64,000 nt of DNA from G963674665 sp963674665 (lineage in GTDB: Bacteria; Desulfobacterota; Desulfovibrionia; Desulfovibrionales; Desulfovibrionaceae), in contig CAXXPL010000016.1 of the NCBI GenBank assembly GCA_963674665.2, positions 248,001-312,000 on the forward strand, read 5' to 3'. Below the pieces are notes generated by a model that was given only the letters and a program-made list of their open reading frames with translations, was not told the DNA's origin and did no database searches. Made by a program: the position numbers and the translations under genes. Below, one piece after another: positions 32,277 to 40,942 of this stretch. Positions within the stretch are counted from its first letter, which is position 1. Every line of letters begins with the position of its first letter.

Positions 32277-33746
32277 ATGGAAAAGGCCCTCGCCAACGAA
32301 CGACTATGCAACACCCCCAGTACTCAGGTCCGGGAACTCTCCGCCCCCACAGTGGACGGACTGTTCCCCTCCCCCATGCCGCTTGCCCAGGTTCTTGACG
32401 AAATCCCCGTGGCAGTGAGCGTTCTCAGCCCGAAACGAAAAATACTCAGCATGAACAGGGCCTGCGAGGCCCTCACCGGCATTACCCGGGAGCAGGCCCA
32501 CAACCTGCCCTGCCGCCACGTGCTGCGCAGCAGCAACTGCATGCAGCGCTGCCCCCTCTTGGATATGGATTCCCACGCCATGACAGTCACCATCGACGGC
32601 GACATCGTGAACAGGGACCGCAGAAAGCTACGCGTGCACTGCACCATGTCGCCGCTGTTGGACGGCAAGGGAAACCTCATGGGCTTTCTCGAGTGCATCG
32701 AGGACGCATCGCCCAAGGACTGCGACCGTGAGCGCAGCCCCGGTGACCTCATAAAGGGCGGACTCGTGGGCAGCTGCCCCTCCATGGATCGTCTGTTCCG
32801 GTTCATGGATAGCATCTCCCAGACCGACTCCTCGGTGCTGATCACCGGCGAGACCGGCACCGGCAAGGACGTACTCGCCGAGGCTCTGCATCAAGGCTCG
32901 TCCCGTTCCAGGGGTCCGTTCATCAAGGTGAACTGCGGCGCCCTGCCCGAGAGCCTGTTGGAGAGCGAGCTGTTCGGGCACAAAAAGGGCGCCTTTACCG
33001 GCGCGGTGGAGAACAAGCCCGGACGCATCCGGCTGGCCCAAGGCGGCACCCTGTTTCTCACCGAGATCGGTGACCTCCCCCTGCTCCTGCAGGTCAAGCT
33101 GCTCTCCTTTCTGGACGACAAGGTGGTCTACCCCCTTGGCGACTCCAAGGGGGTGCCCGTGGATGTCCGGCTCATGGCCGCCACCCACCGCGACCTGGAG
33201 CAGATGGTCCGCAACGGCCTGTTCCGTCAGGACCTGCTCTTCAGGCTCAACGTGGTCAGGGTGTCCGTGCCCCCTTTGAGGGAGCGCAACGGCGACATCC
33301 GCCTGCTTACCGAGCGGTTCCTGCGCCAGTATGCCGAGGCCTTCAACAAGGAGATCAAGGGACTGACCATCTCGGCCCAGGAGGTGCTGGACACCTACCC
33401 ATTCCCCGGCAACGTGCGCGAGCTGCGCAACATCATAGAATATGCGGTCAACGTCTGCGACATGGACATGATCGAGCCGAGGCACCTGCCCGAATACCTG
33501 TTTCAGGCCGAGCCGGTGCACTCCGCGCCCCTGGAAAGGGAAACGATTTCCCTTTCGCAGGTATCCGAGGAGCGTCACCCCTCCCTAAGCGGCCTGCCCC
33601 AGGCCGACTCCTGGGAAGCCATGGAGCGCGACCTGATCCTGCAGGCCCTGGCCAACGCCAAGGGCAGAAGGGGCGAAGCGGCAAAGATCCTGGGATGGAG
33701 CAGGAGCACACTCTGGAGGAAGATCAAACATCATGGCCTCGCGTGA
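32277..33746 (+). CDS. Sigma-54 activator: PAS, AAA+, Fis helix-turn-helix, with altered Walker B
   Basis: The 489-residue enhancer-binding protein has a PAS domain (about residues 35-140) holding Cys79, Cys88 and Cys92 (PCRHVLRSSNCMQRC), suggesting a redox or metal cluster. The AAA+ domain follows with Walker A GETGTGKD and the sigma-54 contact GAFTGA. The Walker B region reads LFLTEIGDL: residue 262, nearly always Asp, is Thr. The C-terminus has a Fis-type helix-turn-helix (GEAAKILGWSRSTLWRKIKHHG). It lacks a receiver domain. AGGAG precedes ATG 32277. It is itself under a sigma-54 promoter, implying feedback or control by another activator. It overlaps the next gene by 14 bases. Confidence 0.93.
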   Translation: MEKALANERLCNTPSTQVRELSAPTVDGLFPSPMPLAQVLDEIPVAVSVLSPKRKILSMNRACEALTGITREQAHNLPCRHVLRSSNCMQRCPLLDMDSHAMTVTIDGDIVNRDRRKLRVHCTMSPLLDGKGNLMGFLECIEDASPKDCDRERSPGDLIKGGLVGSCPSMDRLFRFMDSISQTDSSVLITGETGTGKDVLAEALHQGSSRSRGPFIKVNCGALPESLLESELFGHKKGAFTGAVENKPGRIRLAQGGTLFLTEIGDLPLLLQVKLLSFLDDKVVYPLGDSKGVPVDVRLMAATHRDLEQMVRNGLFRQDLLFRLNVVRVSVPPLRERNGDIRLLTERFLRQYAEAFNKEIKGLTISAQEVLDTYPFPGNVRELRNIIEYAVNVCDMDMIEPRHLPEYLFQAEPVHSAPLERETISLSQVSEERHPSLSGLPQADSWEAMERDLILQALANAKGRRGEAAKILGWSRSTLWRKIKHHGLA

Positions 33747-34125
33747 AAGCTTGAGCAAACAATACCGTAAAGTCTGCGTGCCGCTCTATGGCGACGAGAT
33801 CGCACCGCGTTTCGACCTTGCCACAGAGGTATGGTTCGGCATGTTCCTCCAGGAGGAGGATGACCAGGAATCGCGGCTGGAGGCGGAGCGCACCGTCATT
33901 CTCCCCCGCCCCTCGGCCGAGGACCTGTGCAGGCTGCTGCTGGAGGAAGGCGTTTCCCTGCTGGTCTGCGGCGGCATCGAGCAGGAATACTTCGACTACC
34001 TGCGTTGGAAGCGGGTCGAGGTGGTGGACTCGGTCATCGGTCCACTCGACTGCGTGAAGACCGCGCTGACGACAAGGGCTCTCACTCCGGGAGCGGTACT
34101 CCTGCACCGGGAGGAGGTGGATTGA
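33733..34125 (+). CDS. NifX/NafY-like dinitrogenase-cofactor-binding family protein (PF02579)
   Basis: The 130-residue product matches the dinitrogenase iron-molybdenum cofactor biosynthesis fold: KVCVPLYGDEIAPRFDLATEVW at the N-terminus, a central SLLVCGGIEQEYFDYL and VEVVDSVIGPLDCVKTAL. Stand-alone members of this family in anaerobes are often of unknown role and may bind Fe-S or metal clusters. The first gene of the operon encodes a regulator with a Cys-rich PAS domain, so this protein may report metal or cluster status to it; that is inference. It overlaps the activator gene and is followed at once by a kinase gene. Confidence 0.8.
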   Translation: MASRESLSKQYRKVCVPLYGDEIAPRFDLATEVWFGMFLQEEDDQESRLEAERTVILPRPSAEDLCRLLLEEGVSLLVCGGIEQEYFDYLRWKRVEVVDSVIGPLDCVKTALTTRALTPGAVLLHREEVD

Positions 34126-34127
34126 GC

Positions 34128-35828
34128 ATGATCAGTCTCGCCGGCATCAAGGAATTCTGGACCGATCTGACCAGGTTCTCGGACCAGAGCGACACCACCA
34201 AACGATATCGGTCGCTGCGGGCCAAGATCGTGTTGCTCATGGCCATGGTCACATGCGTGCCGCTGCTGCTCATTGGCTCCATCAACTACCACCTCTACAA
34301 GAACGCCCTGGAGCGGGAGCTGGCCAGCCCACTTCGCACTCTTGTGAACAAGACGCGCTCCTCCATCGAGTTCTTCCTGCAGGAGCGCCTGGCCGCGGTG
34401 AGCTTCATCGCCTCGGCCTATACCTTTGACGAGCTGTCCAACCCCGCCACCCTGCACCGCATCTTCATCCTCGCCCGAAGGGAGTTTTCCGGTCTGGTGG
34501 ACCTGGGGCTCATCGATGCCGAGGGCAGACAGGTCACCTACGTGGGGCCGCACATGCTCAAGGACAAGGACTACTCCGAGCAGAACTGGTACCACAGGGC
34601 GCGGATGAAGGGGAAATACGTCAGCGACGTGTTCCTGGGCTTCCGCAACCTGCCCCACATCGTCATCGCTGTGGAGGGGCGCTCCGGCGGCAAGACCTGG
34701 ATGCTTCGCGCCACGGTGGACACCAACACTTTCGACTCCCTGCTCGCGTCCATGGACCTGGACAGCGAGAGCCAGGCCTTTCTGGTGAACAACCAGGGCA
34801 TCCTGCAGACCAACGCCGGAATATACGGCAAGGTGCTGGAGAAATGCCCCATCCCCATCCCACACTTCAGCTACGAGACCACTGTGAGCGAAGTCCGGGG
34901 TCCCTTTGGTCGGGAGATCGTCATGGCCAACGCCAGGATCCCGGGCACCGACCTGATCATCATGGTGCTCAAGTCCCGGTTCGGGCTCTATCAGGCCTGG
35001 GAAAAACTGCGCGGGGAGCTGCTGTTCATCTTTATCATCGGCGTGGGGATCATCTTCTACATCGTGGTCAGGCTCACATCCAACCTGGTGCGCCAGGTCA
35101 AGGACGCTGATCAGAAGCGCGAGGCCGCCTTCAAGGAGATGGAGCACAGCCACAAGCTCTCATCCATAGGCAGGCTCGCCGCGGGCGTGGCCCACGAGAT
35201 CAACAACCCCCTGGCCATCATCAACGAGAAGGCCGGGCTGCTCCGCGACCTGTTCGAGCACGATCCATCCTGCGGAAACAAGGAGAAATACGTCAACCTC
35301 GTGGACCGCGTGCTCAACTCCGTGGACCGCTGCCGCACCATCACCCACAGGCTCCTGGGCTTTGCCAGGCGCATGGAGGTGAGCATCGAGAGGTTGAACG
35401 TCAACGACGTGGTCACCGAGGTGCTCGGGTTCATGGAAAAGGAGGCGCTCTACCGCAAGGTGGAGGTTACCCTGGACCTGGAGCGCGACCTGCCGAGCAT
35501 ATCTTCGGACAGGGGGCAGTTGCAGCAGGTGTTCCTGAACATCCTGAACAACGCCTTCGCCGCGGTGGACGATGGCGGGGCAATCGTCCTGTCCACGCGC
35601 CACGAGGAGCAGCGCGTCGTGGTGAGCATCCGCGACAATGGCTGCGGCATGTCCGCGCAGGTCCGCGACCATATCTTCGAGCCCTTTTTCACCACCAAGG
35701 GGGTGAAGGGAACGGGCCTGGGCATGGCCATCACATATGGTATCGTCACCAAGCTGGGAGGGGAAATTCTGGTATGGAGCGAGGAGAATCAAGGCTCCGA
35801 GTTCACCGTGAAACTCCCAATCGCATAA
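34128..35828 (+). CDS. Membrane sensor histidine kinase with periplasmic Cache-like domain
   Basis: The 566-residue kinase starts at ATG 34128, two bases after the previous stop, with GGAGGAGGTGG just upstream. It has a helix near residues 32-50 (IVLLMAMVTCVPLLLIGSI), a ~240-residue periplasmic sensor of Cache type (SGLVDLGLIDAEGRQVTYVGP and YVSDVFLGFRNLPHIVIAV), a second helix (LLFIFIIGVGIIFYIVV) and a short coil. The phospho-acceptor is His356 in AAGVAHEINNPLAI, then an HATPase domain (NILNNAFAAVDDGG and GTGLGMA). It senses an extracytoplasmic small molecule. The receiver gene 20 bases downstream is its probable partner. Confidence 0.93.
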   Translation: MISLAGIKEFWTDLTRFSDQSDTTKRYRSLRAKIVLLMAMVTCVPLLLIGSINYHLYKNALERELASPLRTLVNKTRSSIEFFLQERLAAVSFIASAYTFDELSNPATLHRIFILARREFSGLVDLGLIDAEGRQVTYVGPHMLKDKDYSEQNWYHRARMKGKYVSDVFLGFRNLPHIVIAVEGRSGGKTWMLRATVDTNTFDSLLASMDLDSESQAFLVNNQGILQTNAGIYGKVLEKCPIPIPHFSYETTVSEVRGPFGREIVMANARIPGTDLIIMVLKSRFGLYQAWEKLRGELLFIFIIGVGIIFYIVVRLTSNLVRQVKDADQKREAAFKEMEHSHKLSSIGRLAAGVAHEINNPLAIINEKAGLLRDLFEHDPSCGNKEKYVNLVDRVLNSVDRCRTITHRLLGFARRMEVSIERLNVNDVVTEVLGFMEKEALYRKVEVTLDLERDLPSISSDRGQLQQVFLNILNNAFAAVDDGGAIVLSTRHEEQRVVVSIRDNGCGMSAQVRDHIFEPFFTTKGVKGTGLGMAITYGIVTKLGGEILVWSEENQGSEFTVKLPIA

Positions 35829-35847
35829 ACGTATTCGGAGGCTGGAG

Positions 35848-36234
35848 ATGCAGAACCTGCGTGTATTGCTTGTGGATGACGAGGAGGATTTCGTCAGTGC
35901 TCTTTCCGAACGCCTGTCCCTGCGGGGGCACGACGTTCTCACCGCCACATCGGCGGCCGACGCCCTGAGCATCGTGGAGAACAACACCCTGGACGCGGCG
36001 GTGCTGGATGTGATGATGCCCGGAATCACGGGCCTGGAGCTCCTGGCGCGCATCAACGAGCTGCACCCCGAGTTGCCGGTGCTCATTCTCACCGGACACG
36101 GGGCGACCCGCGACGGCATAGAGGCCATGCGGCTCGGGGCGTTCGACTTCATGATCAAGCCCGTGGACATCGACGAACTCATCAAGCGGTTGCGGGAGGC
36201 GGTAACCGCCGCGCGCCGTAATGTCTCAAAATAG
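35848..36234 (+). CDS. Single-domain response regulator (receiver only)
   Basis: At 128 residues this is a lone receiver with acidic pair LLVDDEEDF, phospho-acceptor AVLDVMMPG, Thr in ILTGHGA and Lys in MIKPVDI. GGAGG precedes the ATG. It follows the Cache kinase by 20 bases and should be its phospho-target. Such receivers act as phosphorelay intermediates. Three similar receivers (37252, 42770 and a degenerate one at 41204) lie within 7 kb. Confidence 0.92.
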   Translation: MQNLRVLLVDDEEDFVSALSERLSLRGHDVLTATSAADALSIVENNTLDAAVLDVMMPGITGLELLARINELHPELPVLILTGHGATRDGIEAMRLGAFDFMIKPVDIDELIKRLREAVTAARRNVSK

Positions 36235-36343
36235 CTCATTTCGTCTCACGAGCGATTGCTTCAAAGTGTTTCACCTTGTTTAAGGCCGGTGCGATGAAAC
36301 AGAGAGCATTTAGTAACTACCTAAAATAACATGCACACCAGAG

Positions 36344-36358
36344 TGGCACGGGAATTGC
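36344..36358 (+). promoter_or_regulatory. Sigma-54 promoter of the repeat-protein gene
   Basis: TGGCACGGGAATTGC is a near-consensus -24/-12 element with GG and GC 10 bases apart. It is 75 bases upstream of ATG 36433. TGTTTCA (36267) and TGAAACA (36295) upstream form an inverted pair that could be an activator site. Confidence 0.88.
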
Positions 36359-36432
36359 TAATAGCTAACCAACAGCAACTGAAGAACTCTGAAACAGAAC
36401 ATAATCATCGCACCACAATAAAGGAGAAAGTC

Positions 36433-37059
36433 ATGAACACCCTGCGCCACTCGATGGAAAACACCTTTGTCTCCGTCGCCTTTGCCGAGGCCAACGAAAT
36501 GGACATCGCCCGTGAGTTCGCCCGTCAAGCCAGCGAATGGAGCCTGGTCGACTTTCTGGAGAGGACTTTCGCGGCCGTGGCTTTCGCCGAGGCTGATCAG
36601 AGGGACGAGGCCCTGGAACTCGCCGGTATCGAACCCATGATCCTGGAAGGATACGCCCCCCTGGAGGACGCCTTCGCCGCCGTGGCCTTCGCCGAGGCCA
36701 ATTTGCACGACGAGGCCATGGAGATCGCGGGCATCGAGCCCATCGAGCTGAACGGCTACGCCCCCCTGGAGGACACCTTCGCAGCCGTGGCCTTCACCGA
36801 TGTCAACCTGCATGACGAGGCCATGGAGATCGCCGGGGTGATCCCGCTGGTCCTGGAAGGCTACGCCCCCCTGGAGGACGCCTTCGCAGCCGTTGCATTC
36901 GCCGAGGCGGACATGGACAGCGAGGCCATGTCCCTCACCGGAACCAGCAGGGCAGCCCGCGACCGCGGCCATGCGGGGCGCCAGATCAGCCTGGGCGAGT
37001 TCATCAGCCATGTGGGGCTGTCCGGTGTGCAACTGCGCTACGGAGTGGTGACCATCTAA
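36433..37059 (+). CDS. Protein of five tandem ~35-residue repeats, sigma-54 controlled, function unknown
   Basis: The 208-residue product consists of five copies of the unit E-[ND/RT]-[TA]-F-[AV]-[AS]-VAFAEA-[ND]-x4-EA, each about 35 residues, starting near residues 9, 43, 78, 113 and 148. Copies 2-4 end in EGYAPL or NGYAPL. The last unit is followed by a unique basic tail (RAARDRGHAGRQ) and LGEFISHVGLSGVQLRYGV. No signal peptide, helix or catalytic motif is present. ATG 36433 follows AAGGAG; an upstream in-frame ATG (36331) overlaps the promoter. A role in protein binding or signalling linked to the surrounding kinases is inferred from location only. Confidence 0.78.
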   Translation: MNTLRHSMENTFVSVAFAEANEMDIAREFARQASEWSLVDFLERTFAAVAFAEADQRDEALELAGIEPMILEGYAPLEDAFAAVAFAEANLHDEAMEIAGIEPIELNGYAPLEDTFAAVAFTDVNLHDEAMEIAGVIPLVLEGYAPLEDAFAAVAFAEADMDSEAMSLTGTSRAARDRGHAGRQISLGEFISHVGLSGVQLRYGVVTI

Positions 37060-37068
37060 CAACGGTAT

Positions 37069-37098
37069 CCCCTGAATTCCTGGTCATGAATTCAGGGG
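37069..37098 (+). terminator. Strong hairpin after the repeat-protein gene
   Basis: CCCCTGAATTC and GAATTCAGGGG are a perfect 11-bp inverted repeat with an 8-base loop, starting 10 bases after the stop codon. The downstream run is ATTATC rather than poly-U, so termination may be partial. Confidence 0.6.
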
Positions 37099-37251
37099 AT
37101 TATCGCAAGCTGGCAACGCGATTTTCGATTCACTCACGCCGCCAATGGCGGTAGGTCGGCCAGATGCCCGGCCATGGTGGCGCGCTTCGGGGTTGACGCG
37201 GCACCTGCCCTGTAAACTGACGGTTTTCCCGCAACCCGAATGGAGATAATC

Positions 37252-37653
37252 ATGGAACGGATAAATGTACTTCTGGTGGACGATGAGCAGGAATTCGTGG
37301 AAACCCTTGCGGAACGCCTGCGGCTACGGGACTTTGGTTCGGATGTGGCGCTGAACGGCGAAGAGGCTCTGCATGTGGTGCGTGCGGGCGAAACACACGC
37401 CATGGCCCCGGATGTCATGGTCCTGGACCTGCGCATGCCCGGCATCGACGGCATCGAGGTGCTCAAACGGGTACGCGAGGAGTTTCCCCACATCCAGGTC
37501 ATCGTGCTCACGGGCCATGGCTCGGACAAGGACGAGGAGGAGGTGCGCCGCCTGGGCGCCTTCGCGTACATGCGCAAGCCCGTGGTGATGGAAGAACTGG
37601 TCAAGACGCTGCACCAGGCCGCGCGGGCCTGCCGCGAATCGGCCAAGGTTTGA
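37252..37653 (+). CDS. Single-domain response regulator (receiver only)
   Basis: The 133-residue receiver has LLVDDEQEF, phospho-acceptor VLDLRMPGIDG, Thr in VLTGHGS and Lys in MRKPVVM. ATG 37252 has GGAG 6 bases upstream; an ATG at 37240 has none. No output domain. It stands between the repeat protein and the next kinase gene, separated from the latter by ~300 bases that contain a hairpin-rich repeat and a terminator. Confidence 0.92.
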   Translation: MERINVLLVDDEQEFVETLAERLRLRDFGSDVALNGEEALHVVRAGETHAMAPDVMVLDLRMPGIDGIEVLKRVREEFPHIQVIVLTGHGSDKDEEEVRRLGAFAYMRKPVVMEELVKTLHQAARACRESAKV

Positions 37654-37657
37654 TGCC

Positions 37658-37777
37658 CTAGAGCATTTTACGCTTGAAATGCGGCTGGCAAAGCCAGCCT
37701 ATAAGCATTTCGCGGCAAGGATTTACAGGCAAATCCTTGCAGAGCATTCGAACTTTTTCAAAGTGTAAATGCTCTAG
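37658..37777. repeat. 120-bp cruciform repeat (MITE-like) with CTAG ends
   Basis: The ends CTAGAGCATTTTACGCTTGAA and the reverse complement of the right end (CTAGAGCATTTACACTTTGAA) match at most positions, giving imperfect ~22-bp terminal inverted repeats. Inside are GGCTGGC-AAA-GCCAGCC (37683-37699), which GAAATGC/GCATTTC extend further, and GCAAGGATTT/AAATCCTTGC (37715-37740). The layout is that of a miniature inverted-repeat element or a structured RNA. It starts 5 bases after a stop codon. Confidence 0.7.
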
Positions 37778-37811
37778 CCCGGGGTTCCTGTTTCCCAAAG
37801 ATCCATGAAAA

Positions 37812-37838
37812 GGGAGCCGCAATTCCGGCTCCCGTTTT
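37812..37838 (+). terminator. Rho-independent terminator
   Basis: GGGAGCCG and CGGCTCCC pair around a 6-base loop and are followed by GTTTTCG. It separates the receiver gene from the next kinase gene. Confidence 0.7.
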
Positions 37839-37952
37839 CGTCGGCGCCATAAGCGGCCCTGGGCGCCGCCCCCTCCCCGGGGTCTTTCCCAAGGGGGGCG
37901 GTTTAAGATATACTCTCCACATGAAAGAACATCCTTCCGGAGAGGTGGCCGC

Positions 37953-39440
37953 ATGAGGCAACACTACATGACACTGCGGTCCAAGATATTCATCCTCCTG
38001 GCGACCATGGTGGCGGTCAACCTGGCCGGCGCCCTGGCCACCCTGTGGTACGCCACCCGTACTCAGGAGCTCTACACCTCGCGCATCAACGTGAACCTCT
38101 CGGCCCTTGCCTCGGCCCAGGGCCTGCAGAGCGAACTCACGGCTCAAAAAGGCTATGTCACGTACTTTTTTCTCAATGGCGACCAGCAATGGCTCCTGGC
38201 CCTGGACAAACACCAGAAGCAGTTCGAACGGTGGCTGAACAAGGCCTTCCGCCTCGCGGTGGACGCCAAGGAGCGCGCCATCCTCGGTGACATCCAGTCC
38301 GACTACCTGCACTACGCCTTTTCCAGGGACAAGGTCATATCCCTGTACAAGGAGGGGCGCCGCGCAGACGGCGCCAGGCTGCACTGGGAGGTGCGGGAGC
38401 AGTTCCAGAACATCTACGACCACTGCGAGGAATTCAAGGACCTGCACGAGGCCAGCATGGACGAGGCGGGCAAGACCTATCGCGGGCAGGCCCGGGGCCT
38501 CACCATCATGGCCATGGCAGCCATGCCCGTGACCATTTTTCTGGCCTTCATTCTGGCCTGGATGCTCTTCTCCCACATCCTCAACCCCATCCGGCGCCTG
38601 GCCCGAGAGATGAACGGCGAGGCCAAGGACAGTTCGGTGGACGACGAGGTGGAGGACCTCAGCGAAAAGGTCCGCTCACTGATCAACGATGTGGACTCTG
38701 TACGCAACAAGCTGGACCAGAGCCGGGAGCGGGCTCTCTTGTCAGAGAAACTCGCCCTGGTGGGCAAGCTCGCCTCAGGTGTGGCCCACAGCATCCGCAA
38801 CCCCCTCACCTCCGTGAAGATGCGCCTCTTCTCCCTGGAGCGCACCCTGACCCTGGACCCGGTGCAGAAGGAGGACTTCGAGGTGGTTTCCGAGGAGATC
38901 AACCACATCGACACCATTGTCCGCAATTTTCTGGAGTTCTCCCGCCGCCCCAAGCTAAAAATGGTGCTGCGCTCCCCTTCGGATGTAGTGGACATGAGTC
39001 TGCAGCTCCTCAGGCACCGCTTCGAATCTCACGGCATCAAGGTGACCATGATCAGGGAAGAGGTCCTGCCCCCTGTTCGCATCGACGTGGAGCAGTTCAA
39101 GGAGGCCCTGGTGAACATCCTGATCAACGCCTGCGACGCCATGCGCAACGGCGGTACCCTCACCGTGCGCGAGGAACCCGGGGTCATGGAACCCCTGGGG
39201 CAGGTGGTGATCATCCGCATCACGGACTGCGGCGCCGGCATCCCCAAGAACATCATCGACAATATTTTCGAACCGTTTTACAGCACCAAAGAGGAAGGCT
39301 CGGGCCTCGGCCTAGCCATTACACGGCGCATCGCGGAGGAGCATGGCGGCTGGCTGCACGTCCTGTCCGAGGAAGGCGAAGGCGCCACCTTTGTCATAGC
39401 GCTACCCTGTGAGGAGAAGGACCATTGGCTGAGATCCTGA
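37953..39440 (+). CDS. Membrane sensor histidine kinase of an NtrB/C-type pair
   Basis: The 495-residue kinase has a first helix (IFILLATMVAVNLAGALATLW), an all-helical periplasmic four-helix-bundle-like sensor (~residues 35-180), a second helix (VTIFLAFILAWMLF), a HAMP-like segment (HILNPIRRLAREMNGE) and coiled coil. His279 lies in ASGVAHSIRNPLTSV, where Ser replaces the usual Glu after His. An ATPase domain follows (NILINACDAMRNGG, GSGLGLA). GGAG precedes the ATG. The downstream NtrC-type gene overlaps by 16 bases, so the two form a standard two-component pair. Confidence 0.93.
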   Translation: MRQHYMTLRSKIFILLATMVAVNLAGALATLWYATRTQELYTSRINVNLSALASAQGLQSELTAQKGYVTYFFLNGDQQWLLALDKHQKQFERWLNKAFRLAVDAKERAILGDIQSDYLHYAFSRDKVISLYKEGRRADGARLHWEVREQFQNIYDHCEEFKDLHEASMDEAGKTYRGQARGLTIMAMAAMPVTIFLAFILAWMLFSHILNPIRRLAREMNGEAKDSSVDDEVEDLSEKVRSLINDVDSVRNKLDQSRERALLSEKLALVGKLASGVAHSIRNPLTSVKMRLFSLERTLTLDPVQKEDFEVVSEEINHIDTIVRNFLEFSRRPKLKMVLRSPSDVVDMSLQLLRHRFESHGIKVTMIREEVLPPVRIDVEQFKEALVNILINACDAMRNGGTLTVREEPGVMEPLGQVVIIRITDCGAGIPKNIIDNIFEPFYSTKEEGSGLGLAITRRIAEEHGGWLHVLSEEGEGATFVIALPCEEKDHWLRS

Positions 39441-40846
39441 TCGTGGACGACGACGCCCAACTGCGGCAGAGCTTCGAGCGCCTGCTCAAGTCCGAGGGGC
39501 ACCTGGTGCATACCGCGAACTGCGGCGAGGACGGCCTGGAGCATGTGACCCGCAACGCCCCGGACATGGTGATCATGGACGTGCGCATGCCCGGTATGAA
39601 CGGCCTCGAGACCTTTAAACGCATGCACGCCCTGCTCCCCTACATGCCGGTCATCGTGATGACCGCCTACGGCACCACGGACACGGCCATCGAAGCCACC
39701 AAGATGGGCGCTTTCGACTACGTGCTCAAGCCCTTTGACATCCCCGAGATCCTCACCCTGATACAGAAGGCCCTGGCCAGCGGGCAGCGCGCGCTCTCGG
39801 AAAAGCCCTTGGCCGAGGATACCGAGGCCGCGGAGGACACCCTGCTCGGGCGCAGCCACGCCATCCAGGACGTATGCAAGTCCATCGGCAGGGTGGCGCC
39901 CACCGACGCAACGGTGCTCATCCGTGGTGACAGCGGCACGGGCAAGGAGCTCATAGCCCATGCCCTGCACAAGCACTCCAACCGCTGCAAGCAGCCGCTC
40001 CAGATCATCAACTGTGTGGCCATCCCAGAGACCCTGCTGGAAAGCGAGCTCTTCGGCTATGAAAAGGGCGCCTTTACCGGCGCCTCCAGCCGCAGGGTGG
40101 GGAAGATCGAACAGGCCAACAGGGGTACCGTGTTCCTGGACGAGATCGGCGACATGCCCTCCAACATCCAGGCCAAGATTCTGCGCCTGTTGCAGGAGCG
40201 CCAGATCGAGCGGCTCGGAGGCGGCGCGCCCATTCCTGTGGACGTGCGCATCCTGGCCGCCACCAACCGCGACCTCGAGACCGCCGTGGCCAACGGCGAA
40301 TTCCGCGAAGACCTGTACTACCGCCTCTCGGTCGTCACCCTGAGCATCCCCCCATTGCGGGAGCGCCGCGAGGACATCCCCATCCTGGCGGAGCACTACT
40401 GCCGCCGCTACGCCGCGGACCTGCGCATGGACACCCCGGAAATAACCGCCGAGGGCATGGCCCTGCTCTCTGAGCACGACTGGCCGGGCAACGTCCGCGA
40501 GCTGGCCAATACCCTCATGCGCGCCGTGATCTTCAGCCGGGGTCTGCCCCTGGGGCGCGAGGAGATCGCCAAGGTCACGGCCGATGGCGGCGCGGCCCGT
40601 CAACGCGATCAGGCCGAGCTCGAAGAGGTGCTGCGCAGCTGGGTCCGGGACGAGTTGGCCACCAACGCCGACGGCGACATCTTCGAATGCCTGGTCAACC
40701 AGTTCAGCGCCATGCTGTTGCGCGAAACCCTGCAGCTCACCGAGGGCAACCGCACCAAGGCCGCCAAGCTGCTCGGCCTCTCCCGCCCCACCCTGCTGTC
40801 CAAGATCGAGAAGTACGGCCTCAAGATCGGCGCTTCCATCAGCTGA
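39425..40846 (+). CDS. NtrC-type sigma-54-dependent response regulator
   Basis: The 473-residue protein has a receiver (LIVDDDAQ, VIMDVRMPGMNG, MTAYG, LKPFDIP), an AAA+ domain with Walker A GDSGTGKE, GAFTGA, Walker B VFLDEIGDM, and a Fis-type helix-turn-helix (TKAAKLLGLSRPTLLSKIEKYG). It starts at TTG 39425 with GAGGAGAAGG upstream, overlapping the kinase gene by 16 bases. It is the best candidate for the activator of one or more of the three sigma-54 promoters at 32182, 36344 and 41151; which ones is unknown. Confidence 0.94.
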   Translation: MAEILIVDDDAQLRQSFERLLKSEGHLVHTANCGEDGLEHVTRNAPDMVIMDVRMPGMNGLETFKRMHALLPYMPVIVMTAYGTTDTAIEATKMGAFDYVLKPFDIPEILTLIQKALASGQRALSEKPLAEDTEAAEDTLLGRSHAIQDVCKSIGRVAPTDATVLIRGDSGTGKELIAHALHKHSNRCKQPLQIINCVAIPETLLESELFGYEKGAFTGASSRRVGKIEQANRGTVFLDEIGDMPSNIQAKILRLLQERQIERLGGGAPIPVDVRILAATNRDLETAVANGEFREDLYYRLSVVTLSIPPLRERREDIPILAEHYCRRYAADLRMDTPEITAEGMALLSEHDWPGNVRELANTLMRAVIFSRGLPLGREEIAKVTADGGAARQRDQAELEEVLRSWVRDELATNADGDIFECLVNQFSAMLLRETLQLTEGNRTKAAKLLGLSRPTLLSKIEKYGLKIGASIS

Positions 40847-40942
40847 TATTTATCAATACAAGGCTTTTCTCCTCGGGCTCCTTTTTCCGGAACCTCTGAA
40901 ACAGTTTACATTATTTCAACTTATCAGAAGATTGAAGCGGGA

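Noticed and set aside
36433..37059. Possible CRISPR-like repeats
   Set aside because: The ~105-base periodicity is codon-aligned and encodes protein repeats; no spacers or cas genes are present.
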